DNA of 64,000 nucleotides from Dehalobacterium formicoaceticum (GCF_002224645.1 NZ_CP022121.1:3316501-3380500); one strand, 5' to 3'. Counted from the first letter of the stretch, positions 53,588 to 63,028 are shown. Made by a program: numbers and translations. Notes: generated from the sequence alone by a model not told the origin.

Positions 53588-53784
53588 CAGGGGACGGTTC
53601 TTTGTTTCACACAGATATCTAGATTTAATAAGATTTTTCGGTGCTGAAACAATGAACCGTCCCCTGTTCTACCCCCCCCTGTTCTACCTCAACCGTTTCC
53701 TTGAAAGAAGGAGAGACCTTTCCATGCAGAAAACATGCTTGGCATTTAAAATATATCATTTACGAATATCATTTACAAATCTAG
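53588..53784. repeat. REP-like repeat unit, copy 1
   Basis: About 197 bp, almost identical to 54046-54240. It opens with GGGGACGGTTCTTTGTTTCA and has the inverse form ATGAACCGTCCCCTGTTC ~60 nt later, a long hairpin of the type associated with REP/RAYT sequences. The second half (53705-53750) is nearly identical to DNA coding the Cys motif of the radical SAM gene at 20.35 kb, with the second Cys codon changed. Confidence 0.85.
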
Positions 53785-53794
53785 GGGGCAAACA

Positions 53795-53885
53795 GGGGAC
53801 GGTTCTTTGTTTCACGCAGATATCCAGATTTAACGGTTTTACCGTTAATAAGATTTTTCGGTGCTAAAACAATGAAGAACGAAAT
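53795..53885. repeat. Partial REP-like unit
   Basis: A third, diverged GGGGACGGTTCTTTGTTTCA start with the same spacer but lacking the closing GAACCGTCCCC arm. Flanked by the two full units. Confidence 0.75.
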
Positions 53886-54045
53886 CGCTGGCGCGATAGT
53901 TTTTGGGATAATAGTCAAATAAAAATTTAATAAAAATAATGGAAGGTATGCCTTTTTGTGGTATTGTTTAATCGCCAAACCAAACAACCCAGAAAGGACA
54001 TACTTTTCTTTTATGATTAGGACAAACAGACAAACAGGGGACAAA

Positions 54046-54240
54046 CAGGGGACGGTTCTTTGTTTCACACAGATATCTAGATTTAATAAGATTTTTCGGT
54101 GCTGAAACAATGAACCGTCCCCTGTTCTACCCCCCCTGTTCTACCTCAACCGTTTCTTGAAAGAAGGAGAGACCTTTCCATGCAGAAAACATGCTTGGCA
54201 TTTAAAATATATCATTTACGAATATCATTTACAAATCTAG
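54046..54240. repeat. REP-like repeat unit, copy 2
   Basis: Direct repeat of 53588-53784, separated from it by ~260 bp; includes the same radical SAM-like fragment (about 54155-54205). Confidence 0.85.
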
Positions 54241-54242
54241 CA

Positions 54243-54519
54243 ATTTACATTACAATAAACACACTAGGAATGAAAAAAGGAACAATAAGCTTCATTAATA
54301 TATTTATAGTTGATTTTGCTGGTATTTCAGTATGATCCTTGGTACAGCTGTTTGCTATATATTAGCAATCTATGGTTAGTATTGTGAGCAAATATGCCAG
54401 TTTGTGCCGCACTTGCTGCAGATGGTATACCTTTCATACCTGGAGAGCTAGTTAAAATAATGATCTCCATATATATAGGTCCAAAAATTCCTAATCGTCT
54501 TATTAAAGGTGATTTATAA
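54243..54519 (+). pseudogene. BioY-like remnant
   Basis: Fragments on the plus strand read LGMKKGTISFINIFI, then (frame change) MILGTAVCYILAIYG, then (frame change) ADGIPFIPGELVKIM and a stop at 54519. GxxxGT, LGT..CY and LPFIPGxLxK are in the order of the biotin-transport S component BioY. At least two frame breaks and internal loss make it non-functional. Preserved order, not overall similarity, supports the call. Confidence 0.45.
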
Positions 54520-54542
54520 AGGATTAGGGGACAGTAAAACAG

Positions 54543-54573
54543 GATTGAGTTCTGCCGGTACTCAATCTTTTTT
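54543..54573 (+). terminator. Terminator after the BioY remnant
   Basis: GATTGAGT ... ACTCAATC followed by TTTTTT. Confidence 0.8.
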
Positions 54574-54674
54574 CATTAATCTCTCTCCAGCAGACAGAGT
54601 GTCTTTCTTCCCTAAAAAGTATCTTTCATTAACGGGTATCAATGGAAATATGACCTTGGGAGGCGGCGGCTGAT

Positions 54675-55783
54675 ATGAATGATAGCACAACCAGAAGCAT
54701 TTTAATTTCTATTTCTTATTTAGCAGCTCTTTTATTGATTATTTTAAATTTAAAACCGATTATGCAGGGAATAGGAAGCTTTATCGAAATATTTGACCCT
54801 TTCCTCCATGGAATGATAATAGCATTTATATTAAATATACCTTGTGCATCCATAGAAAATCTATTGCAAAAGCGATTATTAAAAGGTAAAAGCAAAGCCC
54901 TTACCAGAACTATCTCTATTGTAATCTTATATACATTATTTGCTGTACTTTTGGTGCTTATTGTTAGCTATCTTATACCTGGCTTAATAAGCAGCATGCA
55001 AGACTTGTTAAAAAATATTGATGTATATGCTAATAATTTACAGTCACTGGTAGATAAGGCAGCAAGTTTCTTTGGATTAAAAAACAGCATCGATATGTCT
55101 GCCATGTTTAGCTGGACTGCCGGATATACAGATAAAATGGCAAAAATGATCACAGAATTTCTTGGGCATATTATCAACTTAACAGCAGAAGGTATGTCTC
55201 TGATTGCCAGATTTTTTTCTCTATTATATTTTCTGTATATTTTTTAGCAGGAAAAAGCAAATTACTACGTCAAGGAAAGGCTTTTTTTAGCCACTATATG
55301 CCGGAAAAAGTATATGAAAAAAGTTCTTATCTCTACCGTATTACCATCGATACCTTCAGTAATTATTTTGTCGGTCAAATCGTAGAAGCCCTGATCTTAA
55401 GCGGGCTTTGTTTTGTGGGAATGCTCGCCTTAGGCATTGAATATCCCATACTGATCAGTGCATTGATTGGTATTACTGCATTAGTACCCATGATCGGACC
55501 CTATATCGGAGGGCTAATAGCCTTTCGAATACTGGTTATGATTAATCCGATCAATGCAATTTTGTTTATTATATTTATTATCGTATTACAACAGGTTGAA
55601 GGGTATGTGATTTATCCGAAGGTTGTAGGAAAAAGAGTAGGTCTTCCCGACATCTGGGTTCTTCTTTCGATTATGGTGGGTTCAGGTTTAGCCGGTGCAA
55701 CCGGAATAATTATGGGCGTTCCTATCGGGGCTGTAATCTATACTTTAATCAAAAAAGATGTCAATAGTAAACCATTAGCATAG
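54675..55783 (+). pseudogene. AI-2E/PerM-family transporter, single frameshift
   Basis: The first frame (54675-55247) holds the N-terminal membrane helices and stops at YFLYIF; the second (from about 55215 to 55783) continues with SVYFLAGKSKLLRQGKAFF and the conserved C-terminal helices (ALVPMIGPYIGG, GLPDIWVLLSIMVGSGLAGATGIIMGVP). Adding one T to the seven-T run at 55212-55218 restores one frame of ~370 residues. So the gene is a normal-length AI-2E family exporter apart from a homopolymer slip, which could be a sequencing error, a phase-variable tract or a recent loss. Start ATG with GGGAGG upstream; the Mg-ATPase gene follows. Confidence 0.8.
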
Positions 55784-55829
55784 TCTGATTCCATATTCAT
55801 TTGAAATTATCTATAAGGAGATGGCTTCG

Positions 55830-58364
55830 ATGCAAAAACAATCTTCTATATCATATTGGAGTATGCCTGATGATGCTGTACTATCACATTTTCATTCGAC
55901 TATGGAGGGGCTTACATCAGAAGATGCTGCTGCAAGGCTAAAAGAACAAGGGGAAAACTCCATAAATAAACAAAAAAAGACTTCCCAGCTGATGATGTTT
56001 GTTCATCAGTTTAATAATCCAATCGTCATTATTTTAATAATTGCAACCATAATATCGGCCATAACAGGTGAATGGATCGATGCAGGCATAATTTTAATTA
56101 TTGTACTAGCCAGTGCTTTTTTAAGTTATCTGCAAGAATTTAGTGCCAGCAATGCCCTCGAAGAGCTTAGGGAAAAGGTGCAGGTTAAATCCTTGGTTTT
56201 ACGTGACGGAAAAATAATTGAAGTTATTTCAAAGAATCTGGTTGTCGGGGACATTGTAGAGCTTTCAGCAGGAAGCCTGGTTCCGGCAGATGGCTTGATA
56301 CTGGAAAGCCTTGACTTCACGGTAAATCAATCTATTCTCACCGGTGAATCACTTCCCACCGAAAAAAGGTCAGGAGTTATTCCTGAAGATATGGTCATCA
56401 AGGATCGGGCAAATTGTGTCTTTATGGGAACCAATGTGCAAAACGGAAGAGCAAAGGTTTTAATAGTTGAAACCGGAGAAAACACCGAATTTGGGCAGAT
56501 TGCAAATCAACTTACATTGCGCCCGCCGGAAACGGATTTTGAAAGAGGCATTCGTCACTTCGGCTATTTGCTGACTCAAATCATGCTGATCCTCACCCTT
56601 GCAGTCTTTGCTATCAACGTTATCTTTAAAAGACCGGCCATAGATTCATTGCTTTTTTCTGTAGCCCTTGCAGTCGGCATCACTCCACAATTATTGCCTG
56701 CCATAATCAGCATCACCCTTTCAAAAGGGTCACGTATCATGGCAGATAATGGAGTTATCGTACGCCGTTTAAATGCTATTGAAAACTTTGGCAGCATGGA
56801 CGTATTATGTACCGACAAGACAGGCACCTTAACAGAGGGCACTATCCGTATAGATGGTGCGGTAGATGCTAATGGCCAAGAGTCCGAAGCAGTATATAGA
56901 TTGGCATATATAAATGCCGCCCTTCAGACTGGTATGACAAATACTTTGGATGATGCCATTGTCGAAGCAAAAAACATGGATATCAGCAAGGTGAAGAAAC
57001 AAGGTGAAATTCCCTTCGATTTTACGCGGGCGCGATTAAGCGTCATTGTACAAGAGGACAGCGACAGCCCGCCAACAATGATAGTAAAGGGCTCATTGAA
57101 CAGCATCCTTGGCATTTGCAGCTATGTTCAGCTTGGAGATGAAGTTAAAGCTAAGGATGATACGGTCTTAAAAGACATTGAAAAACTTTATGCAACCTGG
57201 AGTAATCAGGGTACCCGGATTCTCGGCATTGCACAAAAGAATGTGGAAATAAAAGAAAAATATGTGATTGCCGACGAGCAGGATATGATTTTAATGGGGT
57301 TTATTCTCCTCTCCGATCACCCTAAACCGGATGTATTAGAAACCATAGTCGACCTGGCTAATAACGGAGTCAGCCTAAGGATAATCACAGGGGATAATAA
57401 ACTGATTGCTATGCATACTGCAAAAGCTGTTGGGCTTGATGTTACCGGGGTATTAACCGGCGATGAGCTTCGGAAGCTAAGCGATGAATCATTGTGGAAT
57501 AAAATCGAAACAACTAATATATTTGCTGAAGTAGATCCTAATCAAAAGGAACGGATCATCTTAGCATTAAAAAAGAATTCCCATGTTGTTGGATACATGG
57601 GGGATGGTATCAACGATGTTCCGGCACTTCATGCTGCGGATGTTAGCATTTCCGTTAACAACGCCGCCGATGTTGCCAAAGAATCGGCAGATCTTGTGTT
57701 GTTGGAAAATAGTTTAAAAGTCCTGGATCGCGGAATCAAACTTGGAAGGACAACCTTTGGCAACACCCTTAAATACATTCAAGTGACAACAAGTGCTAAC
57801 TTTGGCAATATGTTTAGTATGGCATTTGCTTCATTATTCTTGCCATTCTTACCTCTGTTGCCTAAACAAATCTTGCTGATTAATTTTTTAACAGATTTCC
57901 CTGCATTAACAATTTCAAATGATACTGTTGATGCTGAATTGTTGAAAAGCCCACGCAGTTGGGACATTAAACTGATTCGCAATTTTATGATTATCTTCGG
58001 TTTGATAAGTTCTGCCTTCGATTTCTTGGCCTTTGCTGTTTTACTTATATTATTTAAAGCATCGGAAGAGGTATTTCAAGATAGTTGGTTTACCGTCTCA
58101 GTTTTGACAGAATTATTGATTTTAATGGTAATGCGAACCCAGAGGCCATTTTTTAAGAGCAAACCAGCTCCAATGCTGCTGTATTCATCTATATTGGTAA
58201 GCATTTTTACATTTGCCCTACCATATTTACCATTTCATCAGTTGCTGAATATCGACCCGATCAAGCCGCAGATTCTATTTTCAATGCTGATAATTGCAGG
58301 CTTATACATTGTGGTTACAGAAATTGCAAAACATTATTTCTATAGAATAAAGTCAAACCAGTAG
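55830..58364 (+). CDS. mgtA: MgtA-like P-type ATPase (P3B, Mg2+ import)
   Basis: 844 residues from the ATG at 55830 (AAGGAG 9 nt before; the in-frame ATG at 55821 is too close). TGESLPTEK actuator loop, DKTGTLTEG (Asp329), GDGINDVPALHAADVSISV hinge. Typical of MgtA/MgtB are QVTTSANFGNMFSM and the TM4 GITPQLLPAIIS, although classical MgtA has TPEMLP. N-terminal cation-ATPase domain starts at about 15. I infer Mg2+ or a related divalent cation. It follows the AI-2E family gene by 46 nt; likely an operon. Confidence 0.85.
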   Translation: MQKQSSISYWSMPDDAVLSHFHSTMEGLTSEDAAARLKEQGENSINKQKKTSQLMMFVHQFNNPIVIILIIATIISAITGEWIDAGIILIIVLASAFLSYLQEFSASNALEELREKVQVKSLVLRDGKIIEVISKNLVVGDIVELSAGSLVPADGLILESLDFTVNQSILTGESLPTEKRSGVIPEDMVIKDRANCVFMGTNVQNGRAKVLIVETGENTEFGQIANQLTLRPPETDFERGIRHFGYLLTQIMLILTLAVFAINVIFKRPAIDSLLFSVALAVGITPQLLPAIISITLSKGSRIMADNGVIVRRLNAIENFGSMDVLCTDKTGTLTEGTIRIDGAVDANGQESEAVYRLAYINAALQTGMTNTLDDAIVEAKNMDISKVKKQGEIPFDFTRARLSVIVQEDSDSPPTMIVKGSLNSILGICSYVQLGDEVKAKDDTVLKDIEKLYATWSNQGTRILGIAQKNVEIKEKYVIADEQDMILMGFILLSDHPKPDVLETIVDLANNGVSLRIITGDNKLIAMHTAKAVGLDVTGVLTGDELRKLSDESLWNKIETTNIFAEVDPNQKERIILALKKNSHVVGYMGDGINDVPALHAADVSISVNNAADVAKESADLVLLENSLKVLDRGIKLGRTTFGNTLKYIQVTTSANFGNMFSMAFASLFLPFLPLLPKQILLINFLTDFPALTISNDTVDAELLKSPRSWDIKLIRNFMIIFGLISSAFDFLAFAVLLILFKASEEVFQDSWFTVSVLTELLILMVMRTQRPFFKSKPAPMLLYSSILVSIFTFALPYLPFHQLLNIDPIKPQILFSMLIIAGLYIVVTEIAKHYFYRIKSNQ

Positions 58365-58400
58365 TTAATATAGGTTATTTCACCCGGCAAAATGCAAAAC

Positions 58401-58432
58401 CCCCAAAGCACCTTTACAGAAAGCTTTGAGGG
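58401..58432. terminator. Possible terminator after mgtA
   Basis: CCCCAAAGC and GCTTTGAGGG form a stem with a TTATTG tail; modest T-run. Confidence 0.5.
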
Positions 58433-58534
58433 CTTATTGTAAAATTATTGTGCACGTTTCATCAATAATTTCCAGTACTTCCCATTATATTGCTTAAAAG
58501 AGACTATTACATCCTTGTCTGGCGTTGCCTTTTA

Positions 58535-59500
58535 TTATTTTCCACCATACTTAATCCCCTTGTATAGAGCAGATATAGACTCACCAATAGCTACAATGAT
58601 AATTATTACCGTTGTAAGTAAGATCATCCTTTCAAAGGATATCGGCGTGTACTGTTCAAATTTTTGCACGATTTCACTGTTCCAAATATTCGTGTTGTAA
58701 ATGACATTAACAAATAGCGCCGCCGAGATTACGTTTAACCCTGTTGTGATCACAGCTATTTTCATCGTCCATCTGCCTTTAATAATCTTAATAAGTTCAA
58801 TCAGGATGTTAATAGTGAAGACGAGAAAAATAATGATCTTAAATGGAGCAAGTCCTTCTATATTGAAGAATGGAATAAAATTAAACTCACCACCAACTTT
58901 GTAATAAATTCCAATAGCTTCAGGATAGAAGAACATCAAAGGCAGAAATATGGTAGTAATAATAATTGAAACGACAGATTCTCCCCTTGATATAAGAGCC
59001 TTTTTTTCCGGTAACTCGGGTAATTGAGAAGGCTCCCATAGCCCTTGTTCCATACCAGTTTCAACAGATATTTCTTTATACTCCAATACCGCAAAAATCA
59101 GAGTTACCCAGGCTGCTCCCTGTAAAATAGCGTAAAACAGTGTACTTATATAACCTCCGATCATTTTACCGATGCTCTCAATGGAGAATATGACGCCCAA
59201 TCCCGATGCTATTGATATCCCGATAAAAATAGATAAAACAACGATTTTCATAACAAAAAGATATTTGTCGAAGTAATTCGGTCCAATCAGATATCTTTCT
59301 TTTCCCCTGTAGCGATTTGCCAATTCCTCTGGATTCCCAAGTTCACGTAAAACTTTGTCGATTTTCTCTTCTTCAGAAAGAGTATTATCCATGCCATCCA
59401 TCATATCGTCAATTAAGGATTTTAATTCGCTGCTAATTTCTTTTCTGGATTTTTCCGGCAGTCCATTTGTTACTGCATAAATATATCTGTTAATCACCAT
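58535..59500 (-). CDS. HAAS-domain membrane protein (PadR partner)
   Basis: 321 residues. Cytosolic N-terminal ~90 residues with RYIYAVTNGLPEKSRKEISSELKSLI and VLRELGNPEELANRYRGKERYLIGP, the HAAS signalling-domain pattern; then about six membrane helices. Proteins of this kind are usually encoded directly after a PadR regulator, as here (TAATG overlap), and are thought to form a regulatory pair. Ligand unknown. Confidence 0.8.
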   Translation of the reverse strand: MVINRYIYAVTNGLPEKSRKEISSELKSLIDDMMDGMDNTLSEEEKIDKVLRELGNPEELANRYRGKERYLIGPNYFDKYLFVMKIVVLSIFIGISIASGLGVIFSIESIGKMIGGYISTLFYAILQGAAWVTLIFAVLEYKEISVETGMEQGLWEPSQLPELPEKKALISRGESVVSIIITTIFLPLMFFYPEAIGIYYKVGGEFNFIPFFNIEGLAPFKIIIFLVFTINILIELIKIIKGRWTMKIAVITTGLNVISAALFVNVIYNTNIWNSEIVQKFEQYTPISFERMILLTTVIIIIVAIGESISALYKGIKYGGK

Positions 59501-59847
59501 TACCCCTCCTCGTCAATTAAATGATTCACTACCTTATTAATGTCCTTCCAAGCATCACAAAGCTTTGAATAAACGCCCTCACCAAATTCACTTAGCCGGT
59601 AAAATTTTCTGGGTTTCGTTCCATCCGTGTCCCAAAGACTTTCCAGGATTCCTTGCTTTTCCAGTCTCCGTAAAAGAGGATATAGGGTATTTGCCTCGAT
59701 ATCAAATCCCTTTTCATTCATAAGAACAACTAAAGAGTACCCATATTGTGGCTGTTTCAACTGACTTAAGACAGCCAGTGTAATTGATCCTCTTCTCAGT
59801 TCCTGGATAATTCCATTTAAAACAAGATCATCATTGCTGTTTTCCAC
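59500..59847 (-). CDS. PadR-family transcriptional regulator
   Basis: 115 residues from a GTG (59847) with GGAAGGTG 5 nt before. Winged helix: SITLAVLSQLKQPQYGYSLVVLM, ANTLYPLLRRLEKQGILES and KFYRLSEFGEGVYSKL. PadR proteins repress their own operon and release DNA on ligand binding. The promoter has a TGTGTA-N-TACACA palindrome in its spacer, the likely operator. Confidence 0.9.
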   Translation of the reverse strand: MENSNDDLVLNGIIQELRRGSITLAVLSQLKQPQYGYSLVVLMNEKGFDIEANTLYPLLRRLEKQGILESLWDTDGTKPRKFYRLSEFGEGVYSKLCDAWKDINKVVNHLIDEEG

Positions 59848-59866
59848 TGTATCACCTTCCAGCTAT

Positions 59867-59896
59867 ATTATACTGTGTATTACACACTATTGTCAA
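59867..59896 (-). promoter_or_regulatory. Promoter of the padR operon with spacer palindrome
   Basis: Minus strand: TTGACA, 18-nt spacer, TATAAT (both hexamers perfect). The spacer contains TGTGTAATACACA (59874-59886), a perfect odd palindrome, in the position expected for PadR autorepression. Confidence 0.8.
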
Positions 59897-59936
59897 TTAT
59901 AATATATTGTATTTCATGCAAAAGAGCGATAAAAAA

Positions 59937-59978
59937 ATCAAGGTACTCTACGAAATTGAACGTAGAGAGCCTTGATTT
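59937..59978 (-). terminator. Terminator downstream of the AraC gene
   Basis: AATCAAGG-CTCTACG stem (about 16 bp with one bulge) around GTTCAATTT-type loop, followed by TTTTTTT on the minus strand. Confidence 0.85.
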
Positions 59979-60059
59979 TGATTTGCTAATCATTTACCTT
60001 AATATAATTAAAATAATCTAAGACCATCATAGCACTGAGAGCATGTTCTTTAACCTTTT

Positions 60060-60142
60060 TTACCGAATACGACGAACAACTGGCTCGACAGTTGATTGAA
60101 AAAGTCACTGTCTACGAGGATAGGACTTTAATTTATGTGTGA
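60060..60142 (+). pseudogene. Serine recombinase C-terminal remnant
   Basis: Plus strand reads FTEYDEQLARQLIEKVTVYE then DRTLIYV and a stop. This matches the end of large serine recombinases (FD..L...L.E.I.VY.dr). Nothing of the catalytic domain remains. It overlaps the last 15 nt of the AraC gene on the other strand. Confidence 0.6.
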
Positions 60143-60904
60143 TATATATTCAAATGCTGTTATTCCATATATGCTTTTAAAATGTTTATTTAAATGGGAT
60201 AAATCGACAAAACCACATTCTGCTACTGCTGAATAAACATCTCTATTTATTTCTATTAACTGCTTTGCAAGTTCTACCTTGCAATTAAGATAGTATTGGT
60301 ATGGCGAAATCCCAGTATGAGCCTTGAATAATCTGATAAGTTGAAACTTCGATAAATTAAACTCTTTGCTTATCTCGCCAAGTTTAAGTACATTTTCGAG
60401 GTTGCTATGAATCATATCCTTTGCTTTTCTAATTAAAAAATTATCTTTCTTACAGTCTGTAGAAAGATTATTTTGAATAAGGCTATCTGTCAAAGATAAA
60501 AACAATTCACTGCACAAAGCCTCATCTTTTTCGCTTAATATTGCATCAGAGAGACTTAACACTCTTTGTTCAAGCCTATAATCGTACACAACAGGGGTTT
60601 CAAAACGTACTGCATCCCTTTTCTCAAGAACCTCCGCGAGTAATTGTGGCTCAATATATAGCATAACATAATCAAGACCTGTTTCATCCCGTGCCATTCC
60701 ATCGTGTGCCTGTTCCGGATTAAAAAGCATAACACCATTTTGATATGATAATTGCAAACTGCCATCCAGGTTATATTGTTGAATACCTCGTAATGTTACA
60801 CCTATTGCATAATCCTGATGAGAGTGCTTTTTGTACACAAAATCAGAAATACTTGCTGATAGTGCAGTAATACCCGCCGATTTTTTATAGATAAATTTGT
60901 CCAT
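60128..60904 (-). CDS. AraC-family transcriptional regulator
   Basis: 258 residues from the ATG at 60904 (AAGAGGTG 7 nt before). N-terminal cupin-type AraC sensor domain (about 15-150; HSHQDYAIGVTLRGIQQY, MLFNPEQAHDGMA) and two C-terminal helix-turn-helices (about 155-255; FNLSKFQLIRLFKAHTGISPYQYYLN and CGFVDLSHLNKHFKSIYG). Located directly after the LysE-type exporter gene, it is probably its regulator, a common arrangement (often for amino acids). Confidence 0.9.
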   Translation of the reverse strand: MDKFIYKKSAGITALSASISDFVYKKHSHQDYAIGVTLRGIQQYNLDGSLQLSYQNGVMLFNPEQAHDGMARDETGLDYVMLYIEPQLLAEVLEKRDAVRFETPVVYDYRLEQRVLSLSDAILSEKDEALCSELFLSLTDSLIQNNLSTDCKKDNFLIRKAKDMIHSNLENVLKLGEISKEFNLSKFQLIRLFKAHTGISPYQYYLNCKVELAKQLIEINRDVYSAVAECGFVDLSHLNKHFKSIYGITAFEYISHIN

Positions 60905-60929
60905 TAAATTCACCTCTTAATTAGCTTTC

Positions 60930-61514
60930 CTACATCCAGATCATTAATGCAGAATAAACTAAAAACAATGCCATAATTATATTAACAGCCTTTTGATGTT
61001 TCCGCAATAATTCTTTGAACATTACACCAAAGAGAACCCATGTAACAAATGCGAAAAATCCAATAATTGTTATAGCGGCAGCAAATGCTGCAAGGGCAGA
61101 GGTTGAAGTATAATATGGCATAACAAAGCTTGGAATTACTGTCATTGTGAACAATACTACTTTGGGATTTACAAACTGCATCAGGAAACCGGAAGCAAAA
61201 GTACCCGTTTGTATCTCAGCCGGCTCTGATACCTCCATTTTATAGATTTGATAAGCAAGATAGAGCATATAGACACTTCCGATTATCTGCATCAGAATTA
61301 AAATCTTCGGTATTATCGTGATAAGAATAGTATTCAACACAGCGGAAATAGTAAGTAATAGCCCAAATGCAAAAGTTGCTCCATAGGTATATTCCATTGC
61401 CTTTTTTGCCCCAAAATTATGCACTGTAGATAATATGACGATATTGGTAGGTCCTGGTGTGAAGGTAACAATGATACAGTATATTAAAAAGGATGTAATA
61501 TTTATGATACACAC
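60930..61514 (-). CDS. LysE/RhtB-family amino acid exporter
   Basis: 194 residues, six membrane helices; FTPGPTNIVILST in TM1-2 and FLMQFVNPKVVLF are characteristic. AAAGGAG lies 8 nt before an ATA codon where homologues put Met (I-N-I-T-S-F-L); the nearest legal start is a GTG three codons earlier (61514), only 1-2 nt after that site. So either GTG is used or the start has mutated to ATA. Followed by AraC. Confidence 0.85.
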   Translation of the reverse strand: MCIINITSFLIYCIIVTFTPGPTNIVILSTVHNFGAKKAMEYTYGATFAFGLLLTISAVLNTILITIIPKILILMQIIGSVYMLYLAYQIYKMEVSEPAEIQTGTFASGFLMQFVNPKVVLFTMTVIPSFVMPYYTSTSALAAFAAAITIIGFFAFVTWVLFGVMFKELLRKHQKAVNIIMALFLVYSALMIWM

Positions 61515-61685
61515 TCCTTTAAAAGTATATTCATAGTCAAGAAGGGGTGGTGTTATTGACCCTAAGCTATCGGATAAATTAAATTATACATCCCATCGTT
61601 CAAGGCATATAGTATATTATTGCAGAGCAATTCTTCCGCATTTCAGGCAAGGGGAACATCGCCATAATATAAGTATAAAAGTAGA

Positions 61686-61722
61686 ACGCCAACTGCATGA
61701 AATGCAATTGGCGCAAATAATT
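61686..61722 (-). terminator. Terminator of the alcohol dehydrogenase gene
   Basis: GCGCCAATTGCAT and ATGCAGTTGGCGTT pair on the minus strand with a short loop; TACTTTTAT follows. Confidence 0.7.
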
Positions 61723-61748
61723 ATGATAAGTATAAGATTACTTTAAGG

Positions 61749-62918
61749 TTAAATCATGCTGTTTTTCAAGACATTGACAATTTCATCATGGTTTAATACC
61801 TTATATCCCCCTTCTAAGATAAAAGCGCCATTTGCGATACCGTCAATCATATCCTCAGTTACACCCAAATCCTTGATGCTCATCACTAGGCTTATCTCTT
61901 TCATATATGCTTCCATCTGGTCGAGACCCTCTTTAGCGATCTGTTCATCTGTTTTTCCTTCGGGGTTTACATTCCAGACATTGATTGCATAGCGCTTGAA
62001 CTTGTGAAGCCCATAAGGCATGATGAAGCGGTAATATGCCATGGAGATTGCGGATAGTGTCATACCATGTGTGGCATCGGTATAAGCGCCGATAGACTGT
62101 CCAATCATGTGAACCATCCAATCTGTGGATTTACCTTTATCAATAAGGGTATTAAGCGACCATGTTGCCGTCCACATAATATTGCTTCTTGCTTCGTAGT
62201 CTGTGGGGTTTTTGACTGCGATCTTGGAACTATGAATCAAGGACTTCAATAACCCTTCCATAATATAATCCGAGGTATTGTCATCCTCGCCAGAGAAATA
62301 CTGCTCCAGGACATGCGACATGATATCAAAGAAGCCGGCAACCATCTGATACTGGGGTACAGTATAGGTAAATACAGGATTCAAAATGGTGAATTTCGGG
62401 AAAACATTATCGCCGAATATGTGACCGATTTTCAGTTTTGCGGCATGATTGGTAATAACGGAGCCGCCGTTCATTTCGGAACCTGTACCGACCATCGTCA
62501 GAACGCATCCTACGGGGATAATTTTATTATCAACATCCTCCATACGCAGAAAGTATTTTTCCCAGGGGTCTTCATCACAATAGGTTGAAACCGACACAGC
62601 TTTCGCATAATCACAGACCGAGCCGCCGCCTACGGCCAAAATCAAATCGACATTGTTGTCTTTGGCCCTTTTACAGCCTTCATATAGCTTTTCAACAGTG
62701 GGATTGGGCATAACCCCAGCATCCTCAAATACTTCTTTGCCATTACTCTTAAGAATTTTGACAATCTTATCATATAGGCCGCTCTTCTTAATGGAACCTC
62801 CGCCGTAAACCAGCAATACACCCTTACCGTATTTAGGTAGTTCCTCATTTAAGTAATTTAAAGAATCTTCTCCAAAATACAATTTAGTAGGGTTTGAATA
62901 GCTGAAATTTCCTAACAT
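61749..62918 (-). CDS. Iron-containing alcohol dehydrogenase (YqhD/BDH-like)
   Basis: 389 residues. GGGSIKKSG and GGGSVCDYAKA bind NAD(P); metal ligands sit in FFDIMSHVLEQ (Asp, His) and in the two later His (WMVHMIGQ and DATHGMTLS). TMVGTGSEMNGGSVI is typical of the butanol dehydrogenase/YqhD branch, which reduces aldehydes with NADPH. ATG with AAGGAGG. Monocistronic. Confidence 0.9.
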   Translation of the reverse strand: MLGNFSYSNPTKLYFGEDSLNYLNEELPKYGKGVLLVYGGGSIKKSGLYDKIVKILKSNGKEVFEDAGVMPNPTVEKLYEGCKRAKDNNVDLILAVGGGSVCDYAKAVSVSTYCDEDPWEKYFLRMEDVDNKIIPVGCVLTMVGTGSEMNGGSVITNHAAKLKIGHIFGDNVFPKFTILNPVFTYTVPQYQMVAGFFDIMSHVLEQYFSGEDDNTSDYIMEGLLKSLIHSSKIAVKNPTDYEARSNIMWTATWSLNTLIDKGKSTDWMVHMIGQSIGAYTDATHGMTLSAISMAYYRFIMPYGLHKFKRYAINVWNVNPEGKTDEQIAKEGLDQMEAYMKEISLVMSIKDLGVTEDMIDGIANGAFILEGGYKVLNHDEIVNVLKNSMI

Positions 62919-62962
62919 TTTTTATCCTCCTTGTTATTTCAAAAGACTTAATTAGCTCTTTT

Positions 62963-63028
62963 TCACTTCGCCGCTTCTTCATCGTATACTTCTTTCGCCA
63001 ATGCAAAGGCTGCCCATGCATTAGGCCA
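62963..63028 (-). pseudogene. Possible gene remnant
   Basis: One frame reads WPNAWAAFALAKEVYDEEAAK then a stop, like the C-terminus of a flavodoxin/oxidoreductase-type protein, with a stop directly upstream. Too short to assign. Confidence 0.2.

Noticed and set aside
53781-54110. 109-codon minus-strand frame in the REP zone
   Set aside because: It is made largely of repeat sequence and has no ribosome site or recognisable protein.
53588-54240. CRISPR array
   Set aside because: Only two long units plus a fragment, with no regular short spacers and no cas genes.
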